Assembly (NCBI RefSeq): GCF_014207985.1
Contig: NZ_JACHMI010000001.1
Location: 8,973,001-9,037,000, forward strand
Length of the DNA stretch: 64,000 nt
Source of the DNA: Nonomuraea rubra
Lineage (GTDB): Bacteria > Actinomycetota > Actinomycetes > Streptosporangiales > Streptosporangiaceae
Direction: 5' to 3'
Within the stretch, counting starts at the first letter, position 1, and every line of letters starts with the position of its first letter. Positions 7,423-15,723 of the stretch are shown piece after piece. Below the pieces are notes generated by a model. The model was not told the DNA's origin, did no database searches, and saw nothing but the letters and a program-made list of their open reading frames with translations. The translations under genes and the position numbers were made by a program.

Positions 7423-8376
7423 ATGTCCGTTTCACTCGCTACCGAGCTCGGCGTCCGACGGCTGCTGGTGGCGGCCGGGCAGGCGCCGTCGGTGTTCAAC
7501 ACCCAGCCATGGCGCTTCAACGTGGTCCGCCGGGAGTTCGTCGAGATGTTCGCCGATCCCGACCGGCGGCTGCGGATCAGCGATCCGCGCGGCCGCAATC
7601 AGTACGTGAGCTGCGGCGCGGCGCTGTTCAACCTGCGCCTGGCAGTGCGTACGTCCGGCCGGCGGCCAGTGGTGTGGCTGTTGCCCGCGCCCGAGGCGGA
7701 GCCCGAGCTGCTGGCGGCCGTGCGCATGGGCGGGCCGCTGCCCGTCCCCGAGGAGTATCGCGAGTTGTACGACCTCATCCCCGTGCGCCGCACCAGCCGC
7801 CGGCCCTTCGCCGACCGTGCTCTGCCACGCGCGGTGCGGGCCGAACTCCGGCAGGCCGCCATGCGGGAGGGAGCGGGGCTGGTGTTCCTCGACCGGCATG
7901 CGACGGCCGACACGCTGGACTGTGCCGCCATCGCCGAGGAGGAGCTGGCCCGCGACCACGACTACCGCGCCGAGCTGGCCGCGTGGGCGATGCCGGGCGC
8001 GCGGTACGACGGCCTTCCGGGCTACGTCCACGGGCCACGCCCGCTGCGCGATCCAGCGCCTGTCCGGGACTTCGGGCGGCAGGAAGGCGAGGCACGATTC
8101 GAGGAACACCCGCAGCTCGCCGTGCTGACCACCATGGGCGATCGCCCCGCGGACTGGCTGCGGGCCGGTCAGGCGCTGCAGCGGGTGCTGCTGGTGGCCG
8201 CCGGGCACGGCGTGTCGGCATCGTTCCTGAACCAGCCGCTGGACCTGCGCGACATGCGCAAGCGCCGCGACCCCCACCACCGCCGAGGTCACCCGCAGAT
8301 GATCATCCGGCTCGGTTACGGGCTTCCCGTGGCGCGCAGCCCACGGCGCCCCGCCGCCGAGCTGGAAACCGCTTGA
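7423..8376 (+). CDS. Acg-family putative NAD(P)H nitroreductase
   Basis: A 317-residue protein with the APSVFNTQPWRF motif near its N-terminus, RRTSRRPF mid-protein, and a C-terminal [11 protein letters not shown]...RRGHPQMIIRLGYG segment. These are typical of the Acg (Rv2032) nitroreductase family, DosR-controlled flavoprotein relatives that bind FMN but often lack measurable nitroreductase activity. The ATG at 7423 follows GGAGGT at ideal distance; a GTG one codon upstream is less likely. A second, truncated copy of its C-terminus is at 19752. Confidence 0.88.
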   Translation: MSVSLATELGVRRLLVAAGQAPSVFNTQPWRFNVVRREFVEMFADPDRRLRISDPRGRNQYVSCGAALFNLRLAVRTSGRRPVVWLLPAPEAEPELLAAVRMGGPLPVPEEYRELYDLIPVRRTSRRPFADRALPRAVRAELRQAAMREGAGLVFLDRHATADTLDCAAIAEEELARDHDYRAELAAWAMPGARYDGLPGYVHGPRPLRDPAPVRDFGRQEGEARFEEHPQLAVLTTMGDRPADWLRAGQALQRVLLVAAGHGVSASFLNQPLDLRDMRKRRDPHHRRGHPQMIIRLGYGLPVARSPRRPAAELETA

Positions 8377-8463
8377 GGCCCAGAACGACAGCGCTGGACC
8401 TCGTCGTCATCGGCCTTGGCTGTGACAGCGTCGCGTCCGGGACGACGGGCACGTGAGCCGGCT

Positions 8464-8498
8464 GGGTCCATCAGCGCCAGAGTCGGGACTTTCGCCCG
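8464..8498. promoter_or_regulatory. DevR-like box upstream of the DUF4389 gene
   Basis: GGGACTTTCGCCCG (8485-8498), with a half-site GGGTCC 21 bp upstream (8464). The box ends 36 bp before the ATG at 8535. Confidence 0.55.
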
Positions 8499-8534
8499 CA
8501 GGCAGTCGCGCGTGACCGCTGATGTGCTGGTCGC

Positions 8535-9920
8535 ATGAGTACTTATCCGGTGCGGGTCGAGGCTCGGCTCGAGGAACCGCTCAACCGTGGCCTCTGGATC
8601 GTGAAGTGGTTTCTCGCCATCCCCCACTACGTCGTGCTGAGCCTGCTGTGGATAGCCTTCGGCGTTCTCACCGTCGTCGCGTTCTTCGCGATCCTGTTCA
8701 CCGGCCGATACCCGCGCGCGCTGTTCGACTTCAACCTGGGCGTGCTGCGCTGGACCTGGCGGGTCGCCTACTACACCTACGGCGCCCTGGGCACCGACCG
8801 CTACCCGCCCTTCACGCTCGGCGCGGCCCCGGACTACCCGGCCACCTTGGAGATCGACTACCCGGAACGACTCTCCCGCGGCCTCGTCCTGGTCAAATGG
8901 TGGCTGCTGGCCATCCCCCACTACCTCATCGTGGGCCTGTTCACCAGCGGCAGCATCATCTCCTGGAACAACAGCCTGCCGGACGGCGGCGGCGTCCTCT
9001 ACACCCTCGACTGGGGCGGTCTCATCGGCCTGCTGGTCCTCATCGCCGCGCTGTCGCTGCTGTTCACCGGCCGCTACCCGCACGGCGTGTACGACCTCGT
9101 GCTCGGGATGAACCGGTGGGCGTTCAGAGTCGCGGCGTACGCCACGCTCATGACCGACGCCTACCCGCCGTTCCGTCTCGAACAGGGCGGCCATGAGCTG
9201 CCGCGGCTTGAACCGCCGCCCGCCTCGGCGCACACCCCGGCGCGGCACGGCGCCACCTCCATCGTGGCTCTCGCCACCGGCGCCGTCCTCGCCTTCGCCG
9301 GGCTCGCCACCGCGGCCACCGGCACCGGCGCCGCCCTGCTCGGCCAGGCTCGCGACGCCGACGGTTTCATCAGCACCGGCCCTCAGCGGGTGGCCACCTC
9401 CACCTACGCCCTCACCAGCGAGCAGATCACCATCGCCGGGCAGGGCGTGTCCTTCCTGCGCGACGGCGTGGGCCGCGTCCGCATCAGCGCATCCGGCACC
9501 CGCACCCCGCTCTTCCTCGGCATCGCCCGCCAGGACGACGTCACCGCCTATCTGAGCAACGTCACCCACGAACGGGTCACCCCGGAAGGCATCGGTGGCG
9601 CCTACGACCGGTATCCGGGGGCGGCCACACCGGCTCCGCCCTCGTCCCAGACCTTCTGGGCGGCCACCGGCACCAGTACCTTGACCTGGGACGTCCAGCC
9701 CGGTAAGTGGACCGTCGTCGTCATGAACGCCAACGGCACCCCGGCTGTGGCAGCCGACCTGCGGGTGGCCGCCACCCTTCCCTGGCTGGGAGGGCTGACG
9801 GCCGGGCTCTTCATCGCCACGGCGGTCCTGCTGCTCGCCGGCACAGCGCTCATCCTGGTCGGCATCCGCCTGGCCACCGTCCCGACGTCAGCACCCGCAC
9901 ACGCCACGCCGACGCGTTGA
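8535..9920 (+). CDS. DUF4389 membrane protein with two repeats
   Basis: A 461-residue protein. Residues about 1-110 and 115-215 are two copies of a DUF4389 unit, each with an E.RL.RGL.(L/I)VKW.L.AIPHY block, a transmembrane helix and an (L/I)LFTGRYP(R/H).(L/V)(F/Y)D block. A single helix follows near residue 245 (TSIVALATGAVLAFAGLATAAT), then a probably extracytoplasmic beta-rich domain (residues 265-420) and a last helix near the C-terminus (LTAGLFIATAVLLLAGTALILVG). Function is unknown. No clear ribosome-binding site precedes the ATG, so a leaderless or short-leader transcript is possible. The upstream DevR-like box suggests membership of the same regulon. Confidence 0.8.
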   Translation: MSTYPVRVEARLEEPLNRGLWIVKWFLAIPHYVVLSLLWIAFGVLTVVAFFAILFTGRYPRALFDFNLGVLRWTWRVAYYTYGALGTDRYPPFTLGAAPDYPATLEIDYPERLSRGLVLVKWWLLAIPHYLIVGLFTSGSIISWNNSLPDGGGVLYTLDWGGLIGLLVLIAALSLLFTGRYPHGVYDLVLGMNRWAFRVAAYATLMTDAYPPFRLEQGGHELPRLEPPPASAHTPARHGATSIVALATGAVLAFAGLATAATGTGAALLGQARDADGFISTGPQRVATSTYALTSEQITIAGQGVSFLRDGVGRVRISASGTRTPLFLGIARQDDVTAYLSNVTHERVTPEGIGGAYDRYPGAATPAPPSSQTFWAATGTSTLTWDVQPGKWTVVVMNANGTPAVAADLRVAATLPWLGGLTAGLFIATAVLLLAGTALILVGIRLATVPTSAPAHATPTR

Positions 9921-9975
9921 CGCGACCCCACCATGGCAAGGGCCGACCTCCGCGATCTCTCCAACGAGGTTCCGC

Positions 9976-10131
9976 ATGAAAGCACTGGTCGGGCGCTTGG
10001 GAGGAGACTCCCGAGCCACAGCTCATCGAACCGACGGACGCGATCGACCGCATGGGCGCCGTCACGAACTGCGGCACCGGCCTGCACATCCTCAAGGGCG
10101 GCGTCCCCGCGGTCGAACCCGGCCGGACACC
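9976..10131 (+). pseudogene. Remnant of a zinc alcohol dehydrogenase N-terminus
   Basis: Starts MKALV, then after a frameshift reads WEETPEPQLIEPTDAI, and after a few more codons CGTGLHILKGGVP and AVEPGR. This is recognisable as the N-terminus of a class of zinc dehydrogenases whose normal motif is CGTDLHILKGDVP. The catalytic Asp is replaced by Gly, and the gene stops making sense after about 50 codons. Nothing of the nucleotide-binding domain remains. A decayed second alcohol dehydrogenase is the simplest reading. Confidence 0.7.
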
Positions 10132-10209
10132 TGCACCCACGCGGACCTCCTCGTCAGCGCCGGCGACGACCCGGCCGCCGCTTGCGAGCTGACCGGCGGG
10201 AATGAGGGC

Positions 10210-11388
10210 TCACGCTGGAGGCCGAGATCCGGCACGGCTGGGCGGAGATTTCGCCGTGGGCCGGGCTCCGACGAAGCGGGTGATGAGCGGCCCTGCGATG
10301 GCCAGCACGAGCACATAGGCGGCTACCAGCGGCGCCAGGGTGGGCAGGTGGGGCCCCGCCAGGCCGACGATGACGATGGAGAACTCCCCTCGCGCGATCA
10401 GCGCGGCGCCCGCACGCAGCCGGCCCCGCCGGCCCACCCCGTCGCGGGCGGCGGCGTAGCGCCCGGTGAGCACCTTGGTCAGCCCGGTGACCAAGGCCAG
10501 CGCCAGCGCGGCCGGCAGGACGGGCAACAGGCCGGCGGGAGCCACCGACAGGCCGATGGCCACGAAGAACATCGCGGCGAACAGGTCACGCAACGGTGTG
10601 ATGACGGCTCGTGCCCGCTCGGCCGTCTGCCCGGTCAGCGTCAGTCCGACCAGGAAGGCACCAACCGCCGCCGACGCGTGCACGAACTCGGCCAGCGCAG
10701 CCACCACCATGGTGAGCCCCAGCATGCGCAGCATCAGCTGCTCGTTGTCCGGGTGCGCCACGAGCCGGCCGATATGGTGCCCCCAACGGGAGGAGGCGGC
10801 GAAGGCGGACACCACTGCGCCGACCGCGACCAGCGCGCCCAGCACTGCCTGCCACCAGGTGCCTCCGGAGGCCAGCACCGCCAGCACAGGCAGGTAGGCC
10901 GCCATCGCGAAGTCCTCCAGCACCAGAACCGACAGCACCGACGGCGTCTCCCGGTTGCCCAGCCGCCGCAAATCTCCGAGCAGCCGGGCGATGATGCCCG
11001 AAGAGGAGCTGTAGGTGGCGCCGGCCAGCGCCAGCATGCCCACGCCGTCCAGCCCCAGCATCCAGCCGGCCAGCGCGCCCGGGACGGCGTTGGCCAGCAG
11101 GTCCACCCCCGCCGACGGCAGATGATGGCGCATGCTCGTGGAGAACTCCGCGAGCGAGAACTCCAGTCCCAGCGCCAGCAGCAGCAACACGATCCCGATC
11201 GAGGCCGCGGCCTGGACGAACTCGCCTGCGGCCGGGGCGGGCAGCACGCCACGCTCACCGAGCATCAGGCCGGCCAGCAGGTAGAGCGGGATGGGCGACA
11301 GCGTCATGCCGCGGGCCAGGGCGCCCAGGAGGCCGAGGGCGGCCAGGATGAGGCCGAGCTCCAGCAGCAGCGCGATCGAGACGTGCAC
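10210..11388 (-). CDS. CPA2-family monovalent cation/proton antiporter
   Basis: A 392-residue membrane protein with about 12 helices of the Kef/CPA2 family, exchanging K+ or Na+ for H+. Typical elements: LYLLAGLMLGERG (helix 2-3), LLLLALGLEFS, GATYSSSSGIIARLL, LSVLVLEDFAMAAYLPVLA and FFVAIGLS. It starts at a GTG four bases after the stop of the TrkA-C gene, so the two form an operon like the KhtT-KhtU antiporter. A C-terminal RCK domain is absent, as expected when the regulator is a separate protein. Likely role: pH and K+ homeostasis in the energy-limited state. Confidence 0.85.
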   Translation of the reverse strand: MHVSIALLLELGLILAALGLLGALARGMTLSPIPLYLLAGLMLGERGVLPAPAAGEFVQAAASIGIVLLLLALGLEFSLAEFSTSMRHHLPSAGVDLLANAVPGALAGWMLGLDGVGMLALAGATYSSSSGIIARLLGDLRRLGNRETPSVLSVLVLEDFAMAAYLPVLAVLASGGTWWQAVLGALVAVGAVVSAFAASSRWGHHIGRLVAHPDNEQLMLRMLGLTMVVAALAEFVHASAAVGAFLVGLTLTGQTAERARAVITPLRDLFAAMFFVAIGLSVAPAGLLPVLPAALALALVTGLTKVLTGRYAAARDGVGRRGRLRAGAALIARGEFSIVIVGLAGPHLPTLAPLVAAYVLVLAIAGPLITRFVGARPTAKSPPSRAGSRPPA

Positions 11389-11392
11389 GCGT

Positions 11393-11872
11393 TCAGCCCT
11401 GGATGATCCGCGTCACACCGTCGATGCCCTCCTGGGTGCCTATCACCACGAGCACGTCATCGGCCCGCAACACCTCGTCCGGGCCGGGCGAGGCGATCAC
11501 ATCCGCGCCGCGCACGATCGCCACCACCGACACCCCGGTACGGGTGCGTGCGCGCGTGTGCCCCAGCGGGCGATCCACGTAAGGCGAGGCCGGTGTCACT
11601 GTCACCGGTTCAGAGCTCAGCCCTGGGATCTCCCGGGTCAGGTCGGCGAACCGCTCGGCGATCCGCGGCGCACCCAGGATCTGCGCCAGCGCCTCGGCCT
11701 CCTCCTCGGTCAGCCGGAACAGCGGCCAGCCCTCGTCGCGGTCATCACCTGCGTAGCCGACCACCTCGAACTCACCCGTGCGCCGCGCCACCACGGCGAT
11801 CCGCTCCCCCGCCTGAGTGGTGAACTCATACCGCAGGCCGACGCCTGGCAACAGCACTTCGTTCACGTTCAT
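11393..11872 (-). CDS. TrkA-C (RCK_C) regulatory subunit of the CPA2 antiporter
   Basis: A 159-residue cytoplasmic protein. The N-terminal part (MNVNEVLLPGVGLRYEF...GERIAVVARRTGEFEV) matches KhtT-type subunits. The C-terminal 80 residues are a TrkA-C domain ending LRADDVLVVIGTQEGIDGVTRII. In Bacillus-type KhtTU systems this protein gates the antiporter through nucleotide binding. It is directly followed, four bases later, by the antiporter gene. The ribosome-binding site is weak (GGATGATGG). The larger upstream frame is a shadow of the USP gene on the opposite strand. Confidence 0.82.
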   Translation of the reverse strand: MNVNEVLLPGVGLRYEFTTQAGERIAVVARRTGEFEVVGYAGDDRDEGWPLFRLTEEEAEALAQILGAPRIAERFADLTREIPGLSSEPVTVTPASPYVDRPLGHTRARTRTGVSVVAIVRGADVIASPGPDEVLRADDVLVVIGTQEGIDGVTRIIQG

Positions 11873-12115
11873 GCAGCCATCATCCCGGCAGACCGGCACC
11901 TCCTGCCGGATGTCACACCGCAAACCTCCCGGTCGATCCAGGCGGGCGCATCTCCAGCCGGCCGATCCGGTCGCCGGCCGCGAAGGACCAACGGCAGGCG
12001 AGACAGGTCCAAAGCCTCCCATCGACGGTGTCTGCCACCGTGGATGCTCAGGGTGAAGCCGGTGCAAATGGGGCAAGGCTGTGCCTGGCAGTAGCAGTAC
12101 CCAGGGAGGTACATG

Positions 12116-12988
12116 ATGGCGATCAATGTGATCGTGGGTTTTGACGGGTCTCCAGCGGCCGCCGCGGCGATCGATGTCGGTGCCGCGCTGTTCCCGCAGG
12201 CACGTGTGTGGATCACCCATCTGTGGACCCCGCCGTTCGCCAGCGAGAGCCTGCGGCGGCGGCTGTGGACGGGCGCCGCCGAGCTCAACGCCTTCATCGC
12301 GGCAATCGAGCGCGAGGGGGAAGCCGAGGCACGCAGGCTCGCCGATCGGGGAGTCAGGCTCGCGCGCACCGCCGGCTGGAACGCTGAGCCCCTGGTGCGC
12401 CGCGCCTACGGCGGCGAAGGCCTGTATTTCGCCCAGCTGGCGCAGGAACTGGACGCCGACCTGGTTCTCGTCGGATCGCGTGGCCTCGGTGGCGCCCAAG
12501 CGGTCCTGGGCAGCGTTTCGGACATGGTGGTGCACTACACGCCCCGCCCCGTCCTCGTCGTGCCGCATCCCTTGCTGTCCGCTGAGCAGGCGGCGCTGGA
12601 GAGCGGGCCGGCGCTCATCGGCTGGGACGGATCACCCGGCGCAGAAGCCGCCCTCGCGGCGACGCAGGAGCTGTTCCCGGGACGGGACCTGACGATCGTC
12701 TGCGTGGACGGCGCTGACATCCCCTCGCCCTCGGGCAGCCTGCCGCAGAGCGGCGGCATCACCCTGGACCGGCTGGACGTCGCCGGCGGCTCCGGCACGC
12801 CTGGACGCGCTGTGGCCGAGGCGCTCAGCGCGTGCGGCCGCAGCCGGGACGCGTCCGTCCTGGTCGTCGGGTCACGGGGGCGTTCAGCGGCACGCGAGAT
12901 CCTCATGGGCAGCGTCGCGATGGCCACCTTGCACCACGCCCACCGGCCGGTCATGGTCGTGCCCCGGCCCGACCAAGAACGCGAGTGA
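12116..12988 (+). CDS. Tandem universal stress protein
   Basis: A 290-residue protein of two USP domains. Domain 1 begins INVIVGFDGSPAAAAAID and ends with the ATP-loop motif VGSRGLGGAQAVLGSVS. Domain 2 begins ALIGWDGSPGAEAAL and ends VGSRGRSAAREILMGSVA. The G-2x-G-9x-G-S pattern predicts ATP binding in both. It is more divergent than the other USPs of the island (12% Trp/Phe-rich linker, shorter second domain). The second of two adjacent ATGs is preferred, being 5 bases from GGGAGGT. No convincing DevR-like box was found directly upstream. Confidence 0.88.
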   Translation: MAINVIVGFDGSPAAAAAIDVGAALFPQARVWITHLWTPPFASESLRRRLWTGAAELNAFIAAIEREGEAEARRLADRGVRLARTAGWNAEPLVRRAYGGEGLYFAQLAQELDADLVLVGSRGLGGAQAVLGSVSDMVVHYTPRPVLVVPHPLLSAEQAALESGPALIGWDGSPGAEAALAATQELFPGRDLTIVCVDGADIPSPSGSLPQSGGITLDRLDVAGGSGTPGRAVAEALSACGRSRDASVLVVGSRGRSAAREILMGSVAMATLHHAHRPVMVVPRPDQERE

Positions 12989-13085
12989 GCTTCGGTCCCA
13001 CGTGAGGAGAGGCCGCGGCAGGCTCGGCGTTCCGGGCCGCTGATGCTCCTTCATCACTGCAGAATCGCTCGCCCGCGTCGTGTTC

Positions 13086-13114
13086 AGGGCGCCGGTGGCA
13101 CCGCCAGGCGCCCT
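13086..13114 (-). terminator. Hairpin after the 13120 membrane-protein gene
   Basis: AGGGCGCCGGTGG pairs with CCGCCAGGCGCCCT (one bulged A), a long GC hairpin just past the stop of the minus-strand gene. No T-run is visible. Confidence 0.5.
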
Positions 13115-13119
13115 GTCGC

Positions 13120-13557
13120 CTACGGTCGCTGGGCCGCGTGCCTCAGCAGGGTCACGAGATGCACGGCGGCCGCGATGGCCGTGAGGGCGATGGCCACGAT
13201 CACCACCGTACGGACGATGAGCGCCCAGTCGACGGTGGGGTCGTCGAAGGCGAACGGGAAGATCCGCAGGATCTGGGCCAGAGCCGTGAGGCTGATCAGC
13301 GTGGTCGCCAGGTCCCCTGCCGACCTCATCCAGCGCGGGTCGTGGGCCAGGAAGATCGTGCTGGCGATGAGTGCCGCGATCAGCGAGAGGTTGACCAGCG
13401 GCAGCACCCGCAGGGTATCGGGGGAGAGGAGGGGCACGGCTTGCCAGCCGGGGTGGGCGTTGATGGCGTACAGCAGGGTCCCGTCGATGACAGCGGCGAT
13501 GGTGTAGCCGGTGCGGCGAGCGACGGCCGGACGGCGTGCCGGCGCGTGGATCTCCAT
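13120..13557 (-). CDS. Four-helix membrane protein, unknown function
   Basis: A 145-residue protein with four likely transmembrane helices (TIAAVIDGTLLYAINAH, LVNLSLIAALIASTIFLAH, LATTLISLTALAQILRIFPFAF, VRTVVIVAIALTAIAAAVHLVTLL). I do not recognise a named family. The start follows AGGTTC. Its control region holds a DevR-like palindrome 39 bp upstream, shared back-to-back with the P-type ATPase remnant, so dormancy control is likely. Confidence 0.75.
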   Translation of the reverse strand: MEIHAPARRPAVARRTGYTIAAVIDGTLLYAINAHPGWQAVPLLSPDTLRVLPLVNLSLIAALIASTIFLAHDPRWMRSAGDLATTLISLTALAQILRIFPFAFDDPTVDWALIVRTVVIVAIALTAIAAAVHLVTLLRHAAQRP

Positions 13558-13595
13558 CCTGAACCTCCAATGGCCTTCAGGAGGTCGGTCCTAAG

Positions 13596-13609
13596 GGGCC
13601 GAAAGGCCC
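13596..13609. promoter_or_regulatory. DevR-like box upstream of the membrane-protein gene
   Basis: GGGCCGAAAGGCCC is a perfect 5+4+5 palindrome, identical to the one before the ABC exporter (33268). It lies 39 bp before the minus-strand start. Confidence 0.6.
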
Positions 13610-13631
13610 TTCCACGGATTCTTCCGCGATG

Positions 13632-13667
13632 TGTGCTTCCGGCCCTCCGGAAAAGGACCAACGTCCC
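13632..13667. promoter_or_regulatory. Paired DevR-like boxes upstream of the P-type ATPase remnant
   Basis: AGGACCAACGTCCC (13654-13667), with a weaker TGTGCTTCCGGCCC copy 22 bp upstream (13632). They lie 91 bp before the ATG at 13759. Confidence 0.55.
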
Positions 13668-13758
13668 TGTTGGCTGCACCTGAGTTCGCGAACAGTAGGG
13701 CGCGGACACATTCGAGCGATCATCCGCCTGCCGGAAGACCGCGGCGAGCACGGAGGAC

Positions 13759-14518
13759 ATGACGGTGATGCCTTTGTCTGGGCTGACGTCGGCGGAGGCG
13801 GCCTTGCGGCTCGCACGCGACGGCGCCAGCCTGCTCCCGCAGAAGCCGCCCGTGCCCTTGTGGCGCCGCATGCTTCCTGGTCTACGGCCTGTCCGGCGGC
13901 GCCGCCGAGATCGCCGTGATGCTCCTCGGCCCGTTCGCCGGACTCCCGCTCCCCCTGCTCCCCGCCCAGATCCTGTGGATCAACCTGCTCACCCACGGAC
14001 TGCCCGGCGTAGCCCTCGGCGGCGAGCCCACCGTCCCAGGAGCCATGACCGACCCACCCCGGCCACCCAGCCAGAGCACCCTCGGCGCGGGCCTGTGGCA
14101 ACGCGTCATCCGCATCGCCGTCATCCTCACCACCGTCACCCTCGGCATCGCCATCTGGGCCGCAGCCACCGGACGCCCCTGGCAGAGCATGGCCTTCTTC
14201 GCCCTCGGCGCCACCCAGCTCGGCGTCGCCCTCGGCTCCCGCACCCGCCCAGGAACCCTGGCCAACCCCATGCTGCTGCTCGCCGTCGCCGGCGCGTTCA
14301 TCCTGCAACTAGCAGCCCTGTACCTACCCCCACTGCGCCAACTCCTCAGCACCCAGCCACTGAACGCCGGCGACCTGCTGATCGTCACCGCGCTGTCCGT
14401 ACTCGGCTACGCCGCCGCACGCCTCGACCGGATCCTGCACCCCACCCCCCGCCCACAAGAACCTCAGCCCGCAATCACCGAGGGCGATCAGCAGCCGTCA
14501 CGGGCCTTTCGTCCCTAA
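13759..14518 (+). pseudogene. P-type cation ATPase (CtpF-like) with the whole middle deleted
   Basis: The first ~37 codons (GLTSAEAALRLARDGASLLP...PVPLWRRML) are the N-terminus of a P2-type cation ATPase. At about 13871 the frame changes and the next sequence, FLVYGLSGGAAEIAVMLLG followed by LPAQILWINLLTHGLPGVAL, is already transmembrane helices 5-6. The last four helices then run to the stop at 14518. The actuator, P-domain (DKTGT) and N-domain, about 650 residues, are missing. Mycobacterial ctpF is a DosR gene, which fits the boxes upstream. Middle pieces of similar ATPases occur at 15470 and 18827. Confidence 0.85.
14502..14515. promoter_or_regulatory. DevR-like box upstream of the PNPOx-like gene
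   Basis: GGGCCTTTCGTCCC, overlapping the last codons of the ATPase remnant and ending 36 bp before the ATG at 14552. Confidence 0.6.
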
Positions 14519-14551
14519 CCAGCCGGACACGACCACGGGCACGCTACAGAC

Positions 14552-14962
14552 ATGAAACTCGACTCGGCCGGTCTGCAGGTACTCACCCACGAGGAGTGCA
14601 TGCGCCTGCTGCCATCACGCCCGATCGGGCGCATCGTCTTCACCGACCGCGCACTGCCGGCCGTGCAGCCGGTCAACTTCTGCCTGGACGAGCAGGACAT
14701 CGTCATCCGTACGGCGGCCGGCTCCAAGCTGGCCGCCGCCACCCGCCACGCGGTCGTGGCCTTCGAGGTCGACGACTTCGACCCCGAGGCGCGCAGCGGC
14801 TGGTCGGTCACCGTCGTAGGGTATGCCCGCGTCGCCGACGACCCGGCAGAGCTCGCCCGGCTGGAAAGCCTGCCGCTGACGCCGTGGGCCCGAGGCCGTG
14901 ACCACTTCATCGTCATCACCGCGGTGGAGGCCACCGGCCGGCGCATCCAGCAGCCCACCTGA
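14552..14962 (+). CDS. Pyridoxamine 5'-phosphate oxidase-family protein
   Basis: A 136-residue split-barrel flavin-binding protein of the PNPOx-like (Pyridox_ox_2) group. Key segments: SRPIGRIVFTDRALPAVQPVNF near the N-terminus, AVVAFEVDDFDPEARSGWSVTVVG in the middle and PWARGRDHFIVITAVEATGRRI at the end. Family members bind FMN, F420 or heme; the real substrate cannot be read from sequence. Similar small proteins are part of the mycobacterial DosR regulon. There is no obvious ribosome-binding site. A larger relative fused to a helix-turn-helix is at 43486. Confidence 0.82.
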   Translation: MKLDSAGLQVLTHEECMRLLPSRPIGRIVFTDRALPAVQPVNFCLDEQDIVIRTAAGSKLAAATRHAVVAFEVDDFDPEARSGWSVTVVGYARVADDPAELARLESLPLTPWARGRDHFIVITAVEATGRRIQQPT

Positions 14963-15205
14963 CTCCATGGAGCTGCCAGATCAGCGAAGCTCGGCCTCTG
15001 GACCAGCCGCTCGTACTGGCCTGGGACGGGTCGCCCGGGATGGCGGCCATGTGGGCCAGCACGTCGGCGTGCTCTCCGGGGCCGGACGACAGCGGGCCCT
15101 GGACGTCGTGCCCGGTCATCCGGAGCAGCTTGGCGTCCATTCCGAGGCCCGCCGGATGCCCTACGTACCCGAGCATATGCCCGGCGCCTTCCCCTACCTG
15201 CCCGG
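14963..15205. other. Degenerate region, possible gene remnant
   Basis: About 240 bp with no intact gene. On the minus strand a stretch reads GAGHMLGYVGHPAGLGMDAK and continues with protein-like composition for about 60 codons, but has no proper start, so it may be a fragment of an unrecognised gene. On the plus strand LVLAWDGSP recalls a USP second-domain start. Neither is convincing. Confidence 0.3.
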
Positions 15206-15620
15206 CTACAGCAGGTGCCTGGGCAAGGCAGGCAGTGGAAGGGACACGTCGGCGAGAAGCCACGCGGGGATCCCAGGTCCCTGGTCGCTGACCTCGCAGC
15301 ACAGGACGCCGTTCCCGCACCACAGGCTCAGCCTGCCTGCTCCCCCGCCGTGCACCACGGCGTTGACCACGCCTTCGTCGACCGCCAGGAGGAAGTCGTC
15401 GAGGCGAGCCCCGTCCAGTCCCCGTTCCCGCGCCGCGTGCGCTTCAGGCAGCTCTCCTCGAAGTGCGTCCTGCCCGTCCAGTACCGCACCGGTCACCACC
15501 GGGCCGGCTCGATGCCGACCTTTTCGGCGACGGCGCAGGCGGTGTCCGCGTGGCCGCCGGTCACCATGATCACCTGGATGCCGCCGGCTCGGGCGCGGCA
15601 GTGCCGGAGGTCTACGAAGA
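15206..15620 (-). pseudogene. Chimeric remnant: P-type ATPase P-domain piece joined to an RsbW-like kinase piece
   Basis: Read leftward, it opens with IQVIMVTGGHADTACAVAEKVGI, the P-domain region of a P-type ATPase (the usual TGDH is TGGH here). After a frameshift it reads VVTGAVLDGQDALRGEL, still ATPase, and then runs straight into HAARERGLDGARLDDFLLA and EGVVNAVVHGGGAGRLSLWC. The latter part is nearly identical, at DNA level too, to the intact RsbW-like gene at 37719. It lacks that gene's start and its C-terminal ATP-lid motif. Two unrelated gene fragments have been joined near 15465. Confidence 0.8.
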
Positions 15621-15623
15621 GCG

Positions 15624-15659
15624 AGGACGTTCGTCCCACGCACGGATGCCCTAAGGCCG
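15624..15659. promoter_or_regulatory. Paired DevR-like boxes upstream of pflB
   Basis: AGGACGTTCGTCCC (15624-15637) and ATGCCCTAAGGCCG (15646-15659), 22 bp apart, end 64 bp before the pflB ATG. The first is identical to the box at 46878. Confidence 0.65.
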
Positions 15660-15723
15660 ATGTGATCGAGCAACCGGTGCACGAGGGTGGAAGGAGAGCT
15701 TCGACGAAGACGAAGGGGGAACG

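Noticed and set aside
11987..12015. Possible DevR-like box before the USP at 12116 (GGACCAACGGCA and GGTCC)
   Set aside because: Only half-sites with poor symmetry, and over 100 bp from the start codon; not strong enough to list.
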